Shown here piece by piece: positions 26,099 to 35,303 of a DNA stretch of 64,000 bases. The stretch covers positions 558,001 through 622,000 of the forward strand of contig NZ_CP026103.1 in assembly GCF_002902945.1 (NCBI RefSeq), in the 5' to 3' direction. The position numbers and the translations under genes were made by a program. Source of the stretch: Paraburkholderia caribensis (GTDB lineage: Bacteria; Pseudomonadota; Gammaproteobacteria; Burkholderiales; Burkholderiaceae). Within the stretch, counting starts at the first letter, position 1. Each line of letters starts with the position of its first letter. Below the pieces are notes generated by a model, which saw only the letters and a list, made by a program, of their open reading frames with translations, did not search any database and was not told where the DNA came from.

Positions 26099-26275
26099 TA
26101 GCAGGATCGGCGAACGGGTATTGACTGGTCAAGTTAGTTCGTCGGCCAGGGGGTGCCGGTTACACGTCGATAGCCTGGTAGGTGAAAATATTCTTCGCTT
26201 TGGCCGTATGGCATTGGTTTGTTCACGGCTGTGCCGCATGGGCGATCTGAAACACGTATCCCGATCTGGCTGCGC

Positions 26276-27142
26276 CTAGTGACCGCCCGTCATCTCGGGC
26301 GCGATGGAAGCGTGGTTGAGCAGGCCGACGAGGGCAATCCCGCCGATCACATTTCCAAGCAGCGTCGGTGCAAAAAATCGCAGCAGATAGTCCTGTATGG
26401 CAGCGTGGCCGCGAAGCACGACATACGCAGCTTCCACGGAGCCCGCAATGATGTGCGAAAGCTCGCATACCGCCACCACGTACGTCAGCACGGCGACGAT
26501 CAGCACCGCCGCGGATCGCGCGCTCGGCAGCAGCCAGACCATCAGCGCAATGAGCCATCCTGCGAGGACAGCCTTGAGCGCCGTGCTGACCAGGGACGAG
26601 CCGAGCGATGTTTGCGCGAGCTCGTCCAGCGTGGGGGCAAGGGCGTGTGTGAAGGACGAGGGAGAGGCGAGGATCGCCGCGAATATCCAGGTGCCCGCGA
26701 GGTTGGCGGCGAGGACGATCACCCAGAGCCGCAATGCGGCAACAGTCGTGCGTAGGTCTTTGCGTGTCAGCACGGGAAGCACGACAGTCAGCGTGCTTTC
26801 GGTGAACAGTTGCTGCCTGCCCAGTACGACGATGATGAAGCCCACGCAATATCCGGCGGGCGCAATCAGCGCAGCGCCCTCGGCCCCGCCAGACGCCTTG
26901 CTCTTCAACACTGCTTGCGTCAGAAACGAAAACCCCATCGACAGGCCGGCCGCGAGCGCGGACCACATTAGCGCAAGCGGTTTGCGTTGGAGCGCGGTTT
27001 CCCCTTCCTCCCGGATGATTTCATGGATGACGAGGGCTTGCGGCGAGCTATGGGCGGATGCCTGATCACGTTCCTTTTCATCGAGGTGCGGCGACGCGTC
27101 GCCAGCCGCATTGTTGTCGGTCGTTTCCGGTTCGCTCGCCAT
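26276..27142 (-). CDS. formate/nitrite transporter family channel (YfdC type)
   Basis: The 288-residue inner-membrane protein has a hydrophilic N-terminus of about 50 residues and six membrane helices. Landmarks are ALQRKPLALMWSALAAGLSM, PAGYCVGFIIVVLGRQQLF, FTESTLTVVLPVL and a C-terminal PTLLGNVIGGIALVGLLNHA. The FTES/GNxxGG pattern is that of the FNT family, which moves small monovalent anions such as formate or nitrite. The long N-terminal extension points to the YfdC-like branch with unknown substrate. It lies downstream of the frameshifted small gene and the hemerythrin gene on the same strand. Confidence 0.85.
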   Translation of the reverse strand: MASEPETTDNNAAGDASPHLDEKERDQASAHSSPQALVIHEIIREEGETALQRKPLALMWSALAAGLSMGFSFLTQAVLKSKASGGAEGAALIAPAGYCVGFIIVVLGRQQLFTESTLTVVLPVLTRKDLRTTVAALRLWVIVLAANLAGTWIFAAILASPSSFTHALAPTLDELAQTSLGSSLVSTALKAVLAGWLIALMVWLLPSARSAAVLIVAVLTYVVAVCELSHIIAGSVEAAYVVLRGHAAIQDYLLRFFAPTLLGNVIGGIALVGLLNHASIAPEMTGGH

Positions 27143-27151
27143 CGGACGCTC

Positions 27152-27401
27152 TCACTGTCGTGCCGCGGCGTCGCGGCGAAGGGCTGATTCGAGGTGCGCA
27201 ACGAAGGTGCGCGGCGTGGCGGCAGGCGTTCGACGCCCGGATCGTTGCCGGACAATCTGCTCCTCCGGCGCAATCACGGCGGTCCCGCCGGTGCGACGGT
27301 GTGGAAAAGACAGAGTCGATGAAAGTGCGCGCCCGGCTCTCGCCGTATCGCAATGCTTCCTTCTCCGACAGAAAGTCGAATTGCTCGGGGAAGGTCGCCA
27401 T
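27152..27401 (-). pseudogene. small gene broken by a one-base shift
   Basis: From ATG 27401 the frame reads MATFPEQFDFLSEKEALRYG then ESRARTFIDSVF. Dropping one base of the T run (AAAA at 27305-27308 on the + strand) switches to a frame that continues PHRRTGGTAVIAPEEQIVRQ, then RSGRRTPAATPRTFVAHLES, then ALRRDAAARQ, with a stop at 27154-27152. The repaired product would be about 82 residues and would end 9 bases before the FNT start. Without repair the frame runs on into low-information sequence and overlaps the FNT gene. It may be a decayed gene or a sequence error. Family unknown. Confidence 0.5.
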
Positions 27402-27440
27402 TTTCCGCTCGGGATGGTCGGGAAAAGCGATCGTGCATCG

Positions 27441-28013
27441 TCACACCATCCGTGCCGGCCGCCGATTGCCGCCGACGAGCCGCGCCACGCCGCATGCGAG
27501 CAAACCCACGAGCACGGCAGTCGCGACGGGGAACGTACCGGCCGTATTCACCGCGACTTCGACGGGATGTTCGCCAAGCAGCTGGATGCGCCGGCGCGTC
27601 ATGTCTGCGCCCAAGGTGCGCAGCTCGGGTCCGAGCGCGCGTTCCGCGAGGGGCAGGAGCCTTGTTTCTTCATCGGCGACATGGTGCAGGGTGTCGCGCA
27701 TCAACTCCATGAACAGCGAGTCATAGGCCGCATTCTCGGGGCCCATTCCGCGCAGCTTCGCGATCACTTCACGAAGTTCGTCATGCTCGGGCCGACTCTT
27801 CTTCAGGGTCTCGTCAGTCGGTGCGATGCGCGCGAGGGCTGGGTAGAAAATCTCTTCTTCGAGCTGGGCATGAATTTCAAGCGCTCGGCAAACAGAGTTG
27901 ACGATCGCACGTTTGCGCCACCATGCGGTCTCGCTGCCGTAACGATGAAAGGCTGCAACGACGTGCGTGTGATCCAGACGAATCATCGTCGTGATGGTGG
28001 GTACGTAAGGCAT
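27441..28013 (-). CDS. hemerythrin HHE-domain protein with C-terminal membrane helix
   Basis: The 190-residue product starts at 28013 after GAGAGG. It has a hemerythrin-like four-helix domain with iron ligands in IRLDHTHVVAAFHRY, EIHAQLEEEIFYPAL, RPEHDELREVIAKL and TLHHVADEETRLLPLAE. A final hydrophobic helix (FPVATAVLVGLLACGVARLV) probably anchors it in the inner membrane. HHE proteins sense or scavenge oxygen, nitric oxide or iron. With the FNT channel, YdeP-type enzyme and bd oxidase nearby, a role under low oxygen or nitrosative stress is likely by context. Confidence 0.88.
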   Translation of the reverse strand: MPYVPTITTMIRLDHTHVVAAFHRYGSETAWWRKRAIVNSVCRALEIHAQLEEEIFYPALARIAPTDETLKKSRPEHDELREVIAKLRGMGPENAAYDSLFMELMRDTLHHVADEETRLLPLAERALGPELRTLGADMTRRRIQLLGEHPVEVAVNTAGTFPVATAVLVGLLACGVARLVGGNRRPARMV

Positions 28014-28124
28014 GGTATGGACCTCTCATGATTGCGGACGCGGGCAATGGACCGTTCCATGTACCGGCAGCATGTCCTGTTCCCGCGTGCGTCTTCGTTA
28101 GCGCTTGTGCATGCTGGCGATCAC

Positions 28125-30407
28125 TTACTGGACGATCCTCACGGGGATCGACTTCGCACCCGGTACCTTGCTTTCCTTTGCGTAATGCCAAAGCGGCAGC
28201 AGTACATTGCATTCCGGGAAGTAGCCGCCGATACAACCTTCCGGTATTTCATACGCCTTGATTTCGAGTCCTTCGAGGCGCCGATCGATTCCGTCGTCGG
28301 CGATCGTCTGCAGCGTCACCTTCTGCCCTTCGTGCAGACGGCGCTTTTCGATGTCCGCTTTATTCATCAGGATGACCATGCGCGTATCTTTTACGCCCCG
28401 GAAACGGTCTTCGATGTTGTAGATTGTGGTATTGAACTGGCTGTCGCTGCGCAGCGTCATCAGACGCAGTGCTTCGGGCACTTTCTCCGGCATGTCGGGA
28501 TCTTCGCCCAAAGAATGCGGCGTGAGAAACTCCGCCTTGCCTGATTGCGTTTTCCACTCGCGATGTCGCGCAGGAATAGGCCGGTGGAAGCCGCCCGGCT
28601 GCCACATCCGTTCATCGAAGTCGTGAAAGATGTCCGGATACGTCGTCGCGATTTCGCCGCGCACCAGCGAATAATCGTCGCGCCATGCATCCCAGTCGAC
28701 GGTGGAGCGCTCGCCGAGCGTCGCTTTAGCGATGCCTGCCACAATGTACGGCTCCGCGCGGGCCTTCTCGCTGGCGGGTTCGGCGGCGCCTTTCGAGCCA
28801 TGCATGCAGCCCGTGCTGTCTTCCATCGAAACGGCCTGGTCGCCGAGTGGCGTACGGTGAATTTCGATCCGGCTCAGGCACGGTAGTACATACGACACTT
28901 CGCCGTGAACGAGATGGCTGCGATTGAGCTTGGTCGCCACGTTGACGGTGAGTCGCAGGCGCGCCCACGCGGGCTCCGTTTGCAGCCGGTCCGGCACGGA
29001 CCGTACGAGATTGCCGCCCAGATTGACGACGGCTTTCACGGTGCCTTTTACCATCGCTTCGAATGCTTCGACGGTGTTCAGGCCTTTCTTTCTCGGAGGC
29101 TCGAACGAGAACTGCTTTGCGAGCTGATCGAGCGGGGCGAGTTCCGGCTTCTCGGTGATGCCCACCGTGCGCTGGCCCTGAACGTTGGAATGTCCGCGCA
29201 CGGGCGAAGGACCGGCGCCTGGCTTGCCGATGTTCCCGCGCAATAGCAAGAGGTTGACGAGCATGCGCACGTTCTGCACGCCCAGCCGATGCTGTGTCAG
29301 TCCCATTCCATAGTGCGCCATCACCGCGTTGGCCCGCATATATTCGCCCGCGGCATCGAGCAGCGCAGCGCGCGTCAGGCCGCTGACACGCTCGATCTCG
29401 CTCCACTCCGTTGCTCGCGCGCAGGCGGCGAACTCTTCGAAGCCGCTCGTGTGCTGGTCGACGAACGCCACATCGATGACACGAGGCAAGCCTTGGGCTT
29501 TTGCATGATCGTCGGCTTCGATGACCGCCTTGCACATGCCGAGGATCGCGGCCGTGTCGCCGCCCGTCTTGACCTGATGATATTGCGTGCTGATCTGGGT
29601 CTCGGCGGGCGTCAGCATCTGCACGGGTGACTGCGGGTTCGCGAACGAAACGAGACCGGGCTCGCGCAGCGGATTGAAGGTAATGATGGGCACGCCGCGC
29701 TTGCGTGCGTCCTGCAGCTGATGGAGCATCCGCGGACTATTGGTGCCGACGTTTTGTCCGAAGAAAAACATCAGGTCGGTCTTTTCGAAGTCTTCGAGTG
29801 TGATCGTTCCGACGCCTACGCCGATGGCTTCCTTCAGTCCGACGCTGGTGCTTTCATGGCACATGTTGGAGCTGTCGGGCAGGTTGTTGCAGCCGTACAT
29901 CCGCACGAAAAGCTGATACATGTACGACGTTTCGAGCGACGCCCGCCCTGACGCATAAAAGACGACGCTTTCGGGATCGAGCGCGCGCAGTTCCCGGCCT
30001 ATCTCACGGAACGCCTCCTCCCAACCGACCTCGATGTATCTGTCCGTCGCGGCGTCGTATTTCATCGGCGCGGTGAGCCTGCCTGCTTCCTCCAGATCAT
30101 GATCGTGCCAGTTCAGGAGCGACGTCACGGTGTTGAGTTCGAAGAACTCCGGCGTCATGCGCTTCGCGGTCGTGTCCCATGCGGTCGCTTTCGCGCCGCT
30201 TTCGCAGAACTCGAATGTATGAGGGTCGGCTGGCTTGGCCCACGAACAGCTCACGCACATGAAGCCGTCCGGCTTGTTCTGCTTGAGCAGAATCGTGCTG
30301 TCTTTCAACGCGACCTTTTCTTGCGCCAGTATCGTCGTGACAGACTTCAACGATCCCCACCCACCGGACGCGAACGGGTAGGACGGGTTCTTGCTGATCT
30401 TGCTCAT
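28125..30407 (-). CDS. FdhF/YdeP-type molybdopterin oxidoreductase
   Basis: The 760-residue product starts MSKISKNPSYPFASGGWGSL at 30407 after GGAG. It is a molybdopterin-guanine-dinucleotide enzyme related to formate dehydrogenase alpha chains: CVSCSWAKP (cysteines replacing a typical Fe-S loop), SNMCHESTSVGLKEAIGVG with the cysteine that could coordinate molybdenum, FFFGQNVGTNSPRMLHQLQD, RGHSNVQGQRTVGI, and a C-terminal MoCo dinucleotide domain ending in VPGAKSIPVRIVQ. The YdeP branch is linked to acid resistance in enterobacteria. The substrate is unknown. It is divergent from cydAB, sharing a 182-base promoter region. Confidence 0.9.
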   Translation of the reverse strand: MSKISKNPSYPFASGGWGSLKSVTTILAQEKVALKDSTILLKQNKPDGFMCVSCSWAKPADPHTFEFCESGAKATAWDTTAKRMTPEFFELNTVTSLLNWHDHDLEEAGRLTAPMKYDAATDRYIEVGWEEAFREIGRELRALDPESVVFYASGRASLETSYMYQLFVRMYGCNNLPDSSNMCHESTSVGLKEAIGVGVGTITLEDFEKTDLMFFFGQNVGTNSPRMLHQLQDARKRGVPIITFNPLREPGLVSFANPQSPVQMLTPAETQISTQYHQVKTGGDTAAILGMCKAVIEADDHAKAQGLPRVIDVAFVDQHTSGFEEFAACARATEWSEIERVSGLTRAALLDAAGEYMRANAVMAHYGMGLTQHRLGVQNVRMLVNLLLLRGNIGKPGAGPSPVRGHSNVQGQRTVGITEKPELAPLDQLAKQFSFEPPRKKGLNTVEAFEAMVKGTVKAVVNLGGNLVRSVPDRLQTEPAWARLRLTVNVATKLNRSHLVHGEVSYVLPCLSRIEIHRTPLGDQAVSMEDSTGCMHGSKGAAEPASEKARAEPYIVAGIAKATLGERSTVDWDAWRDDYSLVRGEIATTYPDIFHDFDERMWQPGGFHRPIPARHREWKTQSGKAEFLTPHSLGEDPDMPEKVPEALRLMTLRSDSQFNTTIYNIEDRFRGVKDTRMVILMNKADIEKRRLHEGQKVTLQTIADDGIDRRLEGLEIKAYEIPEGCIGGYFPECNVLLPLWHYAKESKVPGAKSIPVRIVQ

Positions 30408-30589
30408 GGCGAGTTGCTCCAGGGAAATAGCACGATGTGATATAGCCAGCAAGCCTCATTCCCCGCCGCCCGTTCCTTTTGCGGCAAGCGCGAGTGGCCA
30501 CGCGCGGCTGGCGGCGGAAAGCGGAATGACGCTTGCTGGAGACCGGGCAGCGGACGGCCGCTGTGGCGCGTCACTCCCTGGAGCGGCCA

Positions 30590-31993
30590 ATGGAAGCAGG
30601 TATTGATCTGGCGCGATCGCAGTTCGGATTCACGATCGGGCTGCATATCGTGCTAGCGGCCTTTTCGATCGGACTCGCCAATTATCTGATGGTCCTTGAG
30701 GCGCTATGGCTATGGACAGGGCGGCAAGTCTACATCGACATCTACAACTACTGGCTGAAGCCATTTGCGCTGACCTTCGCGGTCGGCGCGGTGTCGGGCA
30801 TCGTGATGGAATATCAGTTCGGCACCAACTGGGGAGCGTTCGCGGTGCGCACCGGGCCGGTTATCGGTCCAATGATGATGTACGAGATCGTGGTCGCGTT
30901 TTTCCTTGAGAGCGGCTTTCTTGGCGTGATGCTGTTCGGCATGAAAAAGGTGGGGCGGAAGTGGCATTTCGGCGCCACCGTCCTCGTGGCAATCGGGTCG
31001 ATACTCAGCGCGTTCTGGATTCTCTCGGCGAATTCGTGGATGCACACGCCCGCTGGCTACCAGATGGGCGCAGATGGCCGCTTTCTTCCCGTGGACTGGT
31101 GGGCCATCGTATTCAATCCGTCGTTCCCCTATCGCCTCGTGCATATGACACTCGCCGCGTTTTTGTCCACGGCGTTCTTGGTTGGCGGGGTCGCAGCTTG
31201 GCATCTGCTGCGAGACCGCCATGCACATGGCGCGCGCGCCATGCTGTCGATGTCGCTATGGATGGCACTGTTCGCTGCACCGCTGCAGTTGCTGGCCGGG
31301 GACAAACACGGCGAAAACACACTCGAGCACCAGCCGCAGAAAGTCGCCGCGATGGAAGGCGATTGGGACGCTCGCGCGCCGGGGAGCGGGGAACCGATGG
31401 TGCTCTTCGCCGTTCCCGACATGCGCGAGCGCCGCAACCACTACGAAGTTTCTATTCCGCGCGTCGCGTCGCTCTATCTGCGCCACGATCTGTCAGGCAC
31501 GATACGCGGCCTGAAAGAGTTTCCACCGTCCGATATTCCGCCCGTGCCGACCGTGTTCTTCGCGTTCCGTGCGATGGTCGGGCTCGGGTTGCTGATGATT
31601 GCGGCCGGCATTGCGGGGCTCGTGCTGAGATGGAAACGCCGTCTGTACGATGCGACATGGCTTCACCGCGCGATGGTAGCGATGAGCCCCGCAGGCTTTG
31701 TCGCGATGCTTGCAGGGTGGACGGTTACCGAGGTCGGACGTCAGCCATGGACCGTTTACGGCGCGTTGCGTACCTCGCAAAGCATCTCGCCGCAAATCGG
31801 CTGGCAAACCGTCGCGTGGTCGCTCGCGGCGACGGTTGCGCTCTACGTCGTGATGTTCGGCGTCGGGCTTTACTACCTGGTCCGTCTGCTGGCGCGGCCG
31901 CCTGAGGAGGGCGAGCAGGGCCCGCATCCGTCGCTGGTCCAGCACATCCGGCCGCGTGCTGGGACAGCGCCGGCGCACGGGGCGGGCAAATGA
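30590..31993 (+). CDS. cydA: cytochrome bd-type ubiquinol oxidase subunit I
   Basis: Subunit I binds the haems and the quinol of a high-affinity terminal oxidase in the inner membrane. ATG 30590 follows GGAGCGGCCA; the product is 467 residues (MEAGIDLARSQFGFTIGLHI). The N-terminal His of FTIGLHIV is a haem-b595 ligand position, FAVGAVSGIVMEYQFGTNW and AFFLESGFLGVMLFG are core helices, and the C-terminal GWTVTEVGRQPWTVYG is the family signature. The short Q-loop marks the cyanide-insensitive (CioA) subtype. Its stop overlaps the cydB start. Confidence 0.92.
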   Translation: MEAGIDLARSQFGFTIGLHIVLAAFSIGLANYLMVLEALWLWTGRQVYIDIYNYWLKPFALTFAVGAVSGIVMEYQFGTNWGAFAVRTGPVIGPMMMYEIVVAFFLESGFLGVMLFGMKKVGRKWHFGATVLVAIGSILSAFWILSANSWMHTPAGYQMGADGRFLPVDWWAIVFNPSFPYRLVHMTLAAFLSTAFLVGGVAAWHLLRDRHAHGARAMLSMSLWMALFAAPLQLLAGDKHGENTLEHQPQKVAAMEGDWDARAPGSGEPMVLFAVPDMRERRNHYEVSIPRVASLYLRHDLSGTIRGLKEFPPSDIPPVPTVFFAFRAMVGLGLLMIAAGIAGLVLRWKRRLYDATWLHRAMVAMSPAGFVAMLAGWTVTEVGRQPWTVYGALRTSQSISPQIGWQTVAWSLAATVALYVVMFGVGLYYLVRLLARPPEEGEQGPHPSLVQHIRPRAGTAPAHGAGK

Positions 31994-33018
31994 TGAACGC
32001 GCTCGTCCACACCAGCTGGCTGTCGCTCGCGGCCGCGGGAACGCTGGCCTTTGCCGTGCTGATGTATGTGCTGCTCGACGGCACCGACCTGGGCGTAGGC
32101 GTGCTGTTCGTCAGCGAGCGGAACCCGAAGCATCGGGAGATCATGATCGATACGATCTTGCCCGTCTGGGACGGAAACGAAACGTGGATCGTGCTCGGCG
32201 GTGGCGGGCTCATTGCGATGTTCCCGCCCGTCTACAGTGCGCTGCTCACCGCCATGTACCCCGTGATTTTCGCGATGCTGTTTGCGCTGATTCTGCGCGG
32301 CGTCGCGATCGGGTTTCGAGGCGAGGCGACGGCGCGGGCGAAGGCGCGTTGGGACGCGGTCATGCTGACAGGGTCCACGATGGCCGCATTCTGCCAGGGC
32401 GTTCTCGTCGGTTCGCTCGTGCAGGGCATCCGTACGGCCCGAGGCACATATCAGGGCGGACCTTGGGACTGGCTCGGCGCATTTGCGCTCTTTTGCGGCG
32501 TCGCATTGGCGCTCGGTTATGCGTGGCTGGGTGCAAGCTGGCTGATATGGCGCACCGAAGGCAGCCTGCAGCAGCGCGCGAGGCGCGCAAGTCTCGCGCT
32601 TGGGACTGCGACGGCGGCATCTACCGCGATTGTTTCGCTGTGGACGCTGCATCTGAACGACTACTACGCGCGTCGGTGGACGGATGACTCTGGAGGAGTG
32701 GCGTTGCCCGTCGCAGTGTTCGTATTTGCGTCGTTGGCTGCGGGCTTCGTCTACGGCATTGCCAGACGGCGCGCGTTCGCCCCGCTCGTGTTCGCGCTGA
32801 TCTGGTTCGTGTTCGCACTGTTTTGCGTGCTGTACACGATATTCCCTTTAGTGTTGCCGCCGTCTATCACCATCGCGCAAGGCAGTTCCCCGCCGCGTAC
32901 CCAGGCGTTCGTGCTTGGCGGAACGTCAGTGCTCGTACCCGCCGTGCTCATTTACAGCACGTTTGCTTTCTGGGTCTTTCGCGGGAAGGTGACCTCCGCC
33001 CGTCGACCAGAGCAGTAG
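31990..33018 (+). CDS. cydB: cytochrome bd-type ubiquinol oxidase subunit II
   Basis: The 342-residue partner of CydA starts at ATG 31990, overlapping the cydA stop (ATGA); ATG 31993 is an alternative. It has about eight hydrophobic helices with the family blocks LMYVLLDGTDLGVGVLF and LPVWDGNETWIVLGGGGLIA, where the WDGNETW motif is diagnostic. FPLVLPPSITIAQ also fits. No small CydX-like gene was found downstream. It works with CydA as a low-oxygen or cyanide-resistant quinol oxidase. Confidence 0.93.
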   Translation: MMNALVHTSWLSLAAAGTLAFAVLMYVLLDGTDLGVGVLFVSERNPKHREIMIDTILPVWDGNETWIVLGGGGLIAMFPPVYSALLTAMYPVIFAMLFALILRGVAIGFRGEATARAKARWDAVMLTGSTMAAFCQGVLVGSLVQGIRTARGTYQGGPWDWLGAFALFCGVALALGYAWLGASWLIWRTEGSLQQRARRASLALGTATAASTAIVSLWTLHLNDYYARRWTDDSGGVALPVAVFVFASLAAGFVYGIARRRAFAPLVFALIWFVFALFCVLYTIFPLVLPPSITIAQGSSPPRTQAFVLGGTSVLVPAVLIYSTFAFWVFRGKVTSARRPEQ

Positions 33019-33182
33019 GCATGCGCAGGGCGAGCCCCGAGGTTACTCGCTGCTTCCCCGTTGATGCGGACGTGTGCCCGCTGCTGTCGCGCCGCCTCGA
33101 GGAGGCGGCGACGAATGTAGCGAGGCATGTAGTGTCATTTCCGGGTTCGCGCGGCCTGAAACTGGCCGGCCAGGCGAATGCG

Positions 33183-33419
33183 TCAGGCGACCATGGCAGG
33201 AAGTTCATCGGCCGGCAGCGCTTTCTTCAAACGCTCGATACGCGCAAGATGATCGGCAACGGCGGCCTGCCGCGATAACCCCGCGACTCTCGCTTCCCAG
33301 TAGGCGGGCGGAAATTGCGCAGCAGCGCCGATGTGCAAGATAAGCTGTTCAAGATGGGATAGCTCCCACTCGACGAAGTGCGTATGGTTCATCGCGTTTT
33401 TATGAGCGGTTACCGTCAT
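33183..33419 (-). CDS. small hypothetical protein (78 aa)
   Basis: ATG 33419 lies about 9 bases after AAGGCGG; the frame is open to 33488. The product begins MTVTAHKNAMNHTHFVEWEL and contains SHLEQLILHIGAAAQFPPAY and a long amphipathic helix (AAVADHLARIERLKKALPAD). It is soluble and helical, with no recognised family. It lies downstream of cydB on the opposite strand within the stress-gene block. Confidence 0.6.
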   Translation of the reverse strand: MTVTAHKNAMNHTHFVEWELSHLEQLILHIGAAAQFPPAYWEARVAGLSRQAAVADHLARIERLKKALPADELPAMVA

Positions 33420-33586
33420 TGCTGACATCCGCCTTGTTAGTTGTCGGTAAAGGGCTGGCCGTCGGCAAGTCGCCGTGGTCGCCAGCACGCGGCCCTCGTC
33501 TCGGCCGTGAGCGGCGTCTTACGAGCGGGCGAGCGCCAAGGCGAACCAGCAATGCGCGTGCCTGGCGGCGGCGAGAGGCGCGTGCG

Positions 33587-34102
33587 TCAGCGCTTGCGAG
33601 GAAGCTGCGCGTTCACCAGCGGATTGAAGCCTGTCGAAACGGCGGAAGCGGCTGACGGCGCCGCGGGGCGTTTGCGCTCAGGTGCTTTGCCCGTACGGCG
33701 CTTTGGACGGCTTGCGGCGTGAAGCTGCTCGACCAGCGCTTCATCGTCGCCCGACGGTTCTTCACGGTCGCGACGGGTTTGACGTTTCGTCGGCGCAGTG
33801 CCCGCATCGGAGGAAGGGGCGCCCGTCGCTTCGCCAGCCGTCAACTGCGCGATGATTCGCGCAAAATCGCGCGCGGCATCTGTCGGGGTATGCGCTGGCA
33901 TCAGCGTCGACACCACGATCTCGTGAAAAGTACGGCCGTCGACGGATCGAATGTCGACGGCCGTATCCCACTTCACCCTCGCATCGGCAAATGCCCCCAG
34001 CACGCGCTGAAGGACGGCTGGCGACAGCACGCCGCCGTCGTACAGCGCCACCACGGCGCGTTCGGCGACGCGAAACAGCAGCGAGGCCTCGCGTGCGGCC
34101 AT
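33587..34102 (-). CDS. hypothetical protein (171 aa), basic C-terminus
   Basis: The product begins MAAREASLLFRVAERAVVAL and continues with YDGGVLSPAVLQRVLGAFAD, DIRSVDGRTFHEIVVSTLMP and a long basic, Pro/Lys/Arg-rich tail. The N-terminal half looks globular and the tail disordered, perhaps nucleic-acid binding. The ATG at 34102 overlaps the TAA of the preceding small gene (TAATG), so the two are translationally coupled. No family is recognised. Confidence 0.6.
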   Translation of the reverse strand: MAAREASLLFRVAERAVVALYDGGVLSPAVLQRVLGAFADARVKWDTAVDIRSVDGRTFHEIVVSTLMPAHTPTDAARDFARIIAQLTAGEATGAPSSDAGTAPTKRQTRRDREEPSGDDEALVEQLHAASRPKRRTGKAPERKRPAAPSAASAVSTGFNPLVNAQLPRKR

Positions 34103-34293
34103 TATCCGCGGCCCGCGCGAGCATCGAGCCTGACGGAGCGCAGGCCGTTTTCTTCTTCGTCCGGTTCGGGCGGGGGCGCGAGCGGGTCCATGTCCGGCGG
34201 CAAGCCGTGCGCAGGACGAGGTTGTTGCCCAGCATCGTCGACAGGCTGCTTGACCGGGTCCGCGACCGGGTCGATTGTCGGGTCGGTTTGCAT
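34102..34293 (-). CDS. small acidic proline-rich protein (63 aa)
   Basis: ATG 34293 follows AAGGAAATCACGC. The product begins MQTDPTIDPVADPVKQPVDD and is rich in Asp and Pro (PPDMDPLAPPPEPDEEENGL), hence largely disordered. Its TAA overlaps the next ATG. It is short but has a good ribosome binding site and coupling, which supports translation. Function unknown. Confidence 0.55.
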   Translation of the reverse strand: MQTDPTIDPVADPVKQPVDDAGQQPRPAHGLPPDMDPLAPPPEPDEEENGLRSVRLDARAGRG

Positions 34294-34433
34294 CGCGTGA
34301 TTTCCTTTCGCAAATGGAAAAGCGCACCTCGCTCGATCTGTGTGCGGATCGAAACTGCGCGGCATCGCCGGGCGTGCTTCGCCGCGACCTGCTGGCATAA
34401 CCTGCGGCACGCAGCGGCGTAGGCGCCCGGACG

Positions 34434-34946
34434 CTATCCCCGCGTTACGGCTTGTCCTCTTGCGGCGGACAGCGCCGCACCCGTCATTTCCGACGGAGGG
34501 CGGGGAAATCCGCTGCGAGTGGTGTAGTCTCGCGACATACGCGTGTGGCCGGAATTGCGCTCGCTATCGGTACGCGTTAGTGCGCGTGCTGCCGCATATA
34601 CATCGACTGCCGCGATGCCCGCGAGCCCAATGCCTGTGAGCAAGGCACGCGAGCGACGACGCCATCGATCGTGCGCCACCGCGACGGTAAGGAGGTCGAG
34701 CATGTCGCCGCCCGTGCGCGCCAGCAGGAACGGTGCGGGATTTTTCGAAGAGAGCAGTCCGACGCCGCATGCGAGTTCGCGGGCGCCATAGGCGCGTACG
34801 AGCGAGTCTCTTCGCTCAACGCCCGCTAATTTCGCCGCTGATCGCGGCGCGAGAACTTCGACAACGCCGAGTGCAAGGCTAAACCAGCCGAGCGCGCGCG
34901 CGGCCGAGTCCAGGTGCGACGACGCACGTTCCGATCGAGTCTTCAT
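34434..34946 (-). CDS. hypothetical membrane protein (170 aa)
   Basis: ATG 34946 follows TAGGTGAAC; a GTG at 34955 is in frame. The product has hydrophobic segments ALGWFSLALGVVEVLAP, the region ACGVGLLSSKNPAPFLLARTG, and ALLTGIGLAGIAAVDVYAAA, giving probably three or four membrane helices and an Arg-rich C-terminus. I recall similar small membrane proteins in stress-related Burkholderia gene blocks, but the function is not known. Confidence 0.6.
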   Translation of the reverse strand: MKTRSERASSHLDSAARALGWFSLALGVVEVLAPRSAAKLAGVERRDSLVRAYGARELACGVGLLSSKNPAPFLLARTGGDMLDLLTVAVAHDRWRRRSRALLTGIGLAGIAAVDVYAAARALTRTDSERNSGHTRMSRDYTTRSGFPRPPSEMTGAALSAARGQAVTRG

Positions 34947-35052
34947 GGCGTTCACCTATTCCATGTGATGTTGCTGACCCAGGGGGGCCGGGCGCCTGTG
35001 AGTTCGCCAGTGGGTGCCAGTCGGATTGAGCAAACGGTGTTCCGTGCAGGGC

Positions 35053-35298
35053 TCATATGCGTTCCGCAGAGATCACCGCGCTCACAAATCGCCGGATGAG
35101 CACGCCCCTCACCTGGGCCTTGACGGCGTTGCGAAGCACCGCGCGTTGGGCCGAGAGTCGTTCGATTGACCTCGGTGCTCTTTCTGCAGTTTGCCGATCG
35201 CAGACGATTCGTTTGAAAGCATCGCCTGCAAAACAGCAGGCGAATTCACATTTGAAGATCACGTTGATACTCAAATCGCCTTGTAGTGCCCGGTCCAT
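35053..35298 (-). CDS. small DUF1488-like protein (81 aa)
   Basis: The product begins MDRALQGDLSINVIFKCEFA and ends RRFVSAVISAERI. The pattern of a beta start (INVIFKCEF), a helix around DAFKRIV, a helix with RLSAQRAVLRNAVKAQV and a final strand with ISAERI resembles DUF1488-type small proteins. The ribosome binding site is poor, and a TTG at 35301 is in frame. It is downstream of the AraC gene on the same strand, five bases from its stop, so it may be co-transcribed. Confidence 0.45.
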   Translation of the reverse strand: MDRALQGDLSINVIFKCEFACCFAGDAFKRIVCDRQTAERAPRSIERLSAQRAVLRNAVKAQVRGVLIRRFVSAVISAERI

Positions 35299-35303
35299 CA
35301 AGG

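Noticed and set aside
30408..30589. FNR/Anr box between the YdeP-type and cydA genes
   Set aside because: I searched for TTGAT-N4-ATCAA and close variants by eye and found none in this 182-base region.
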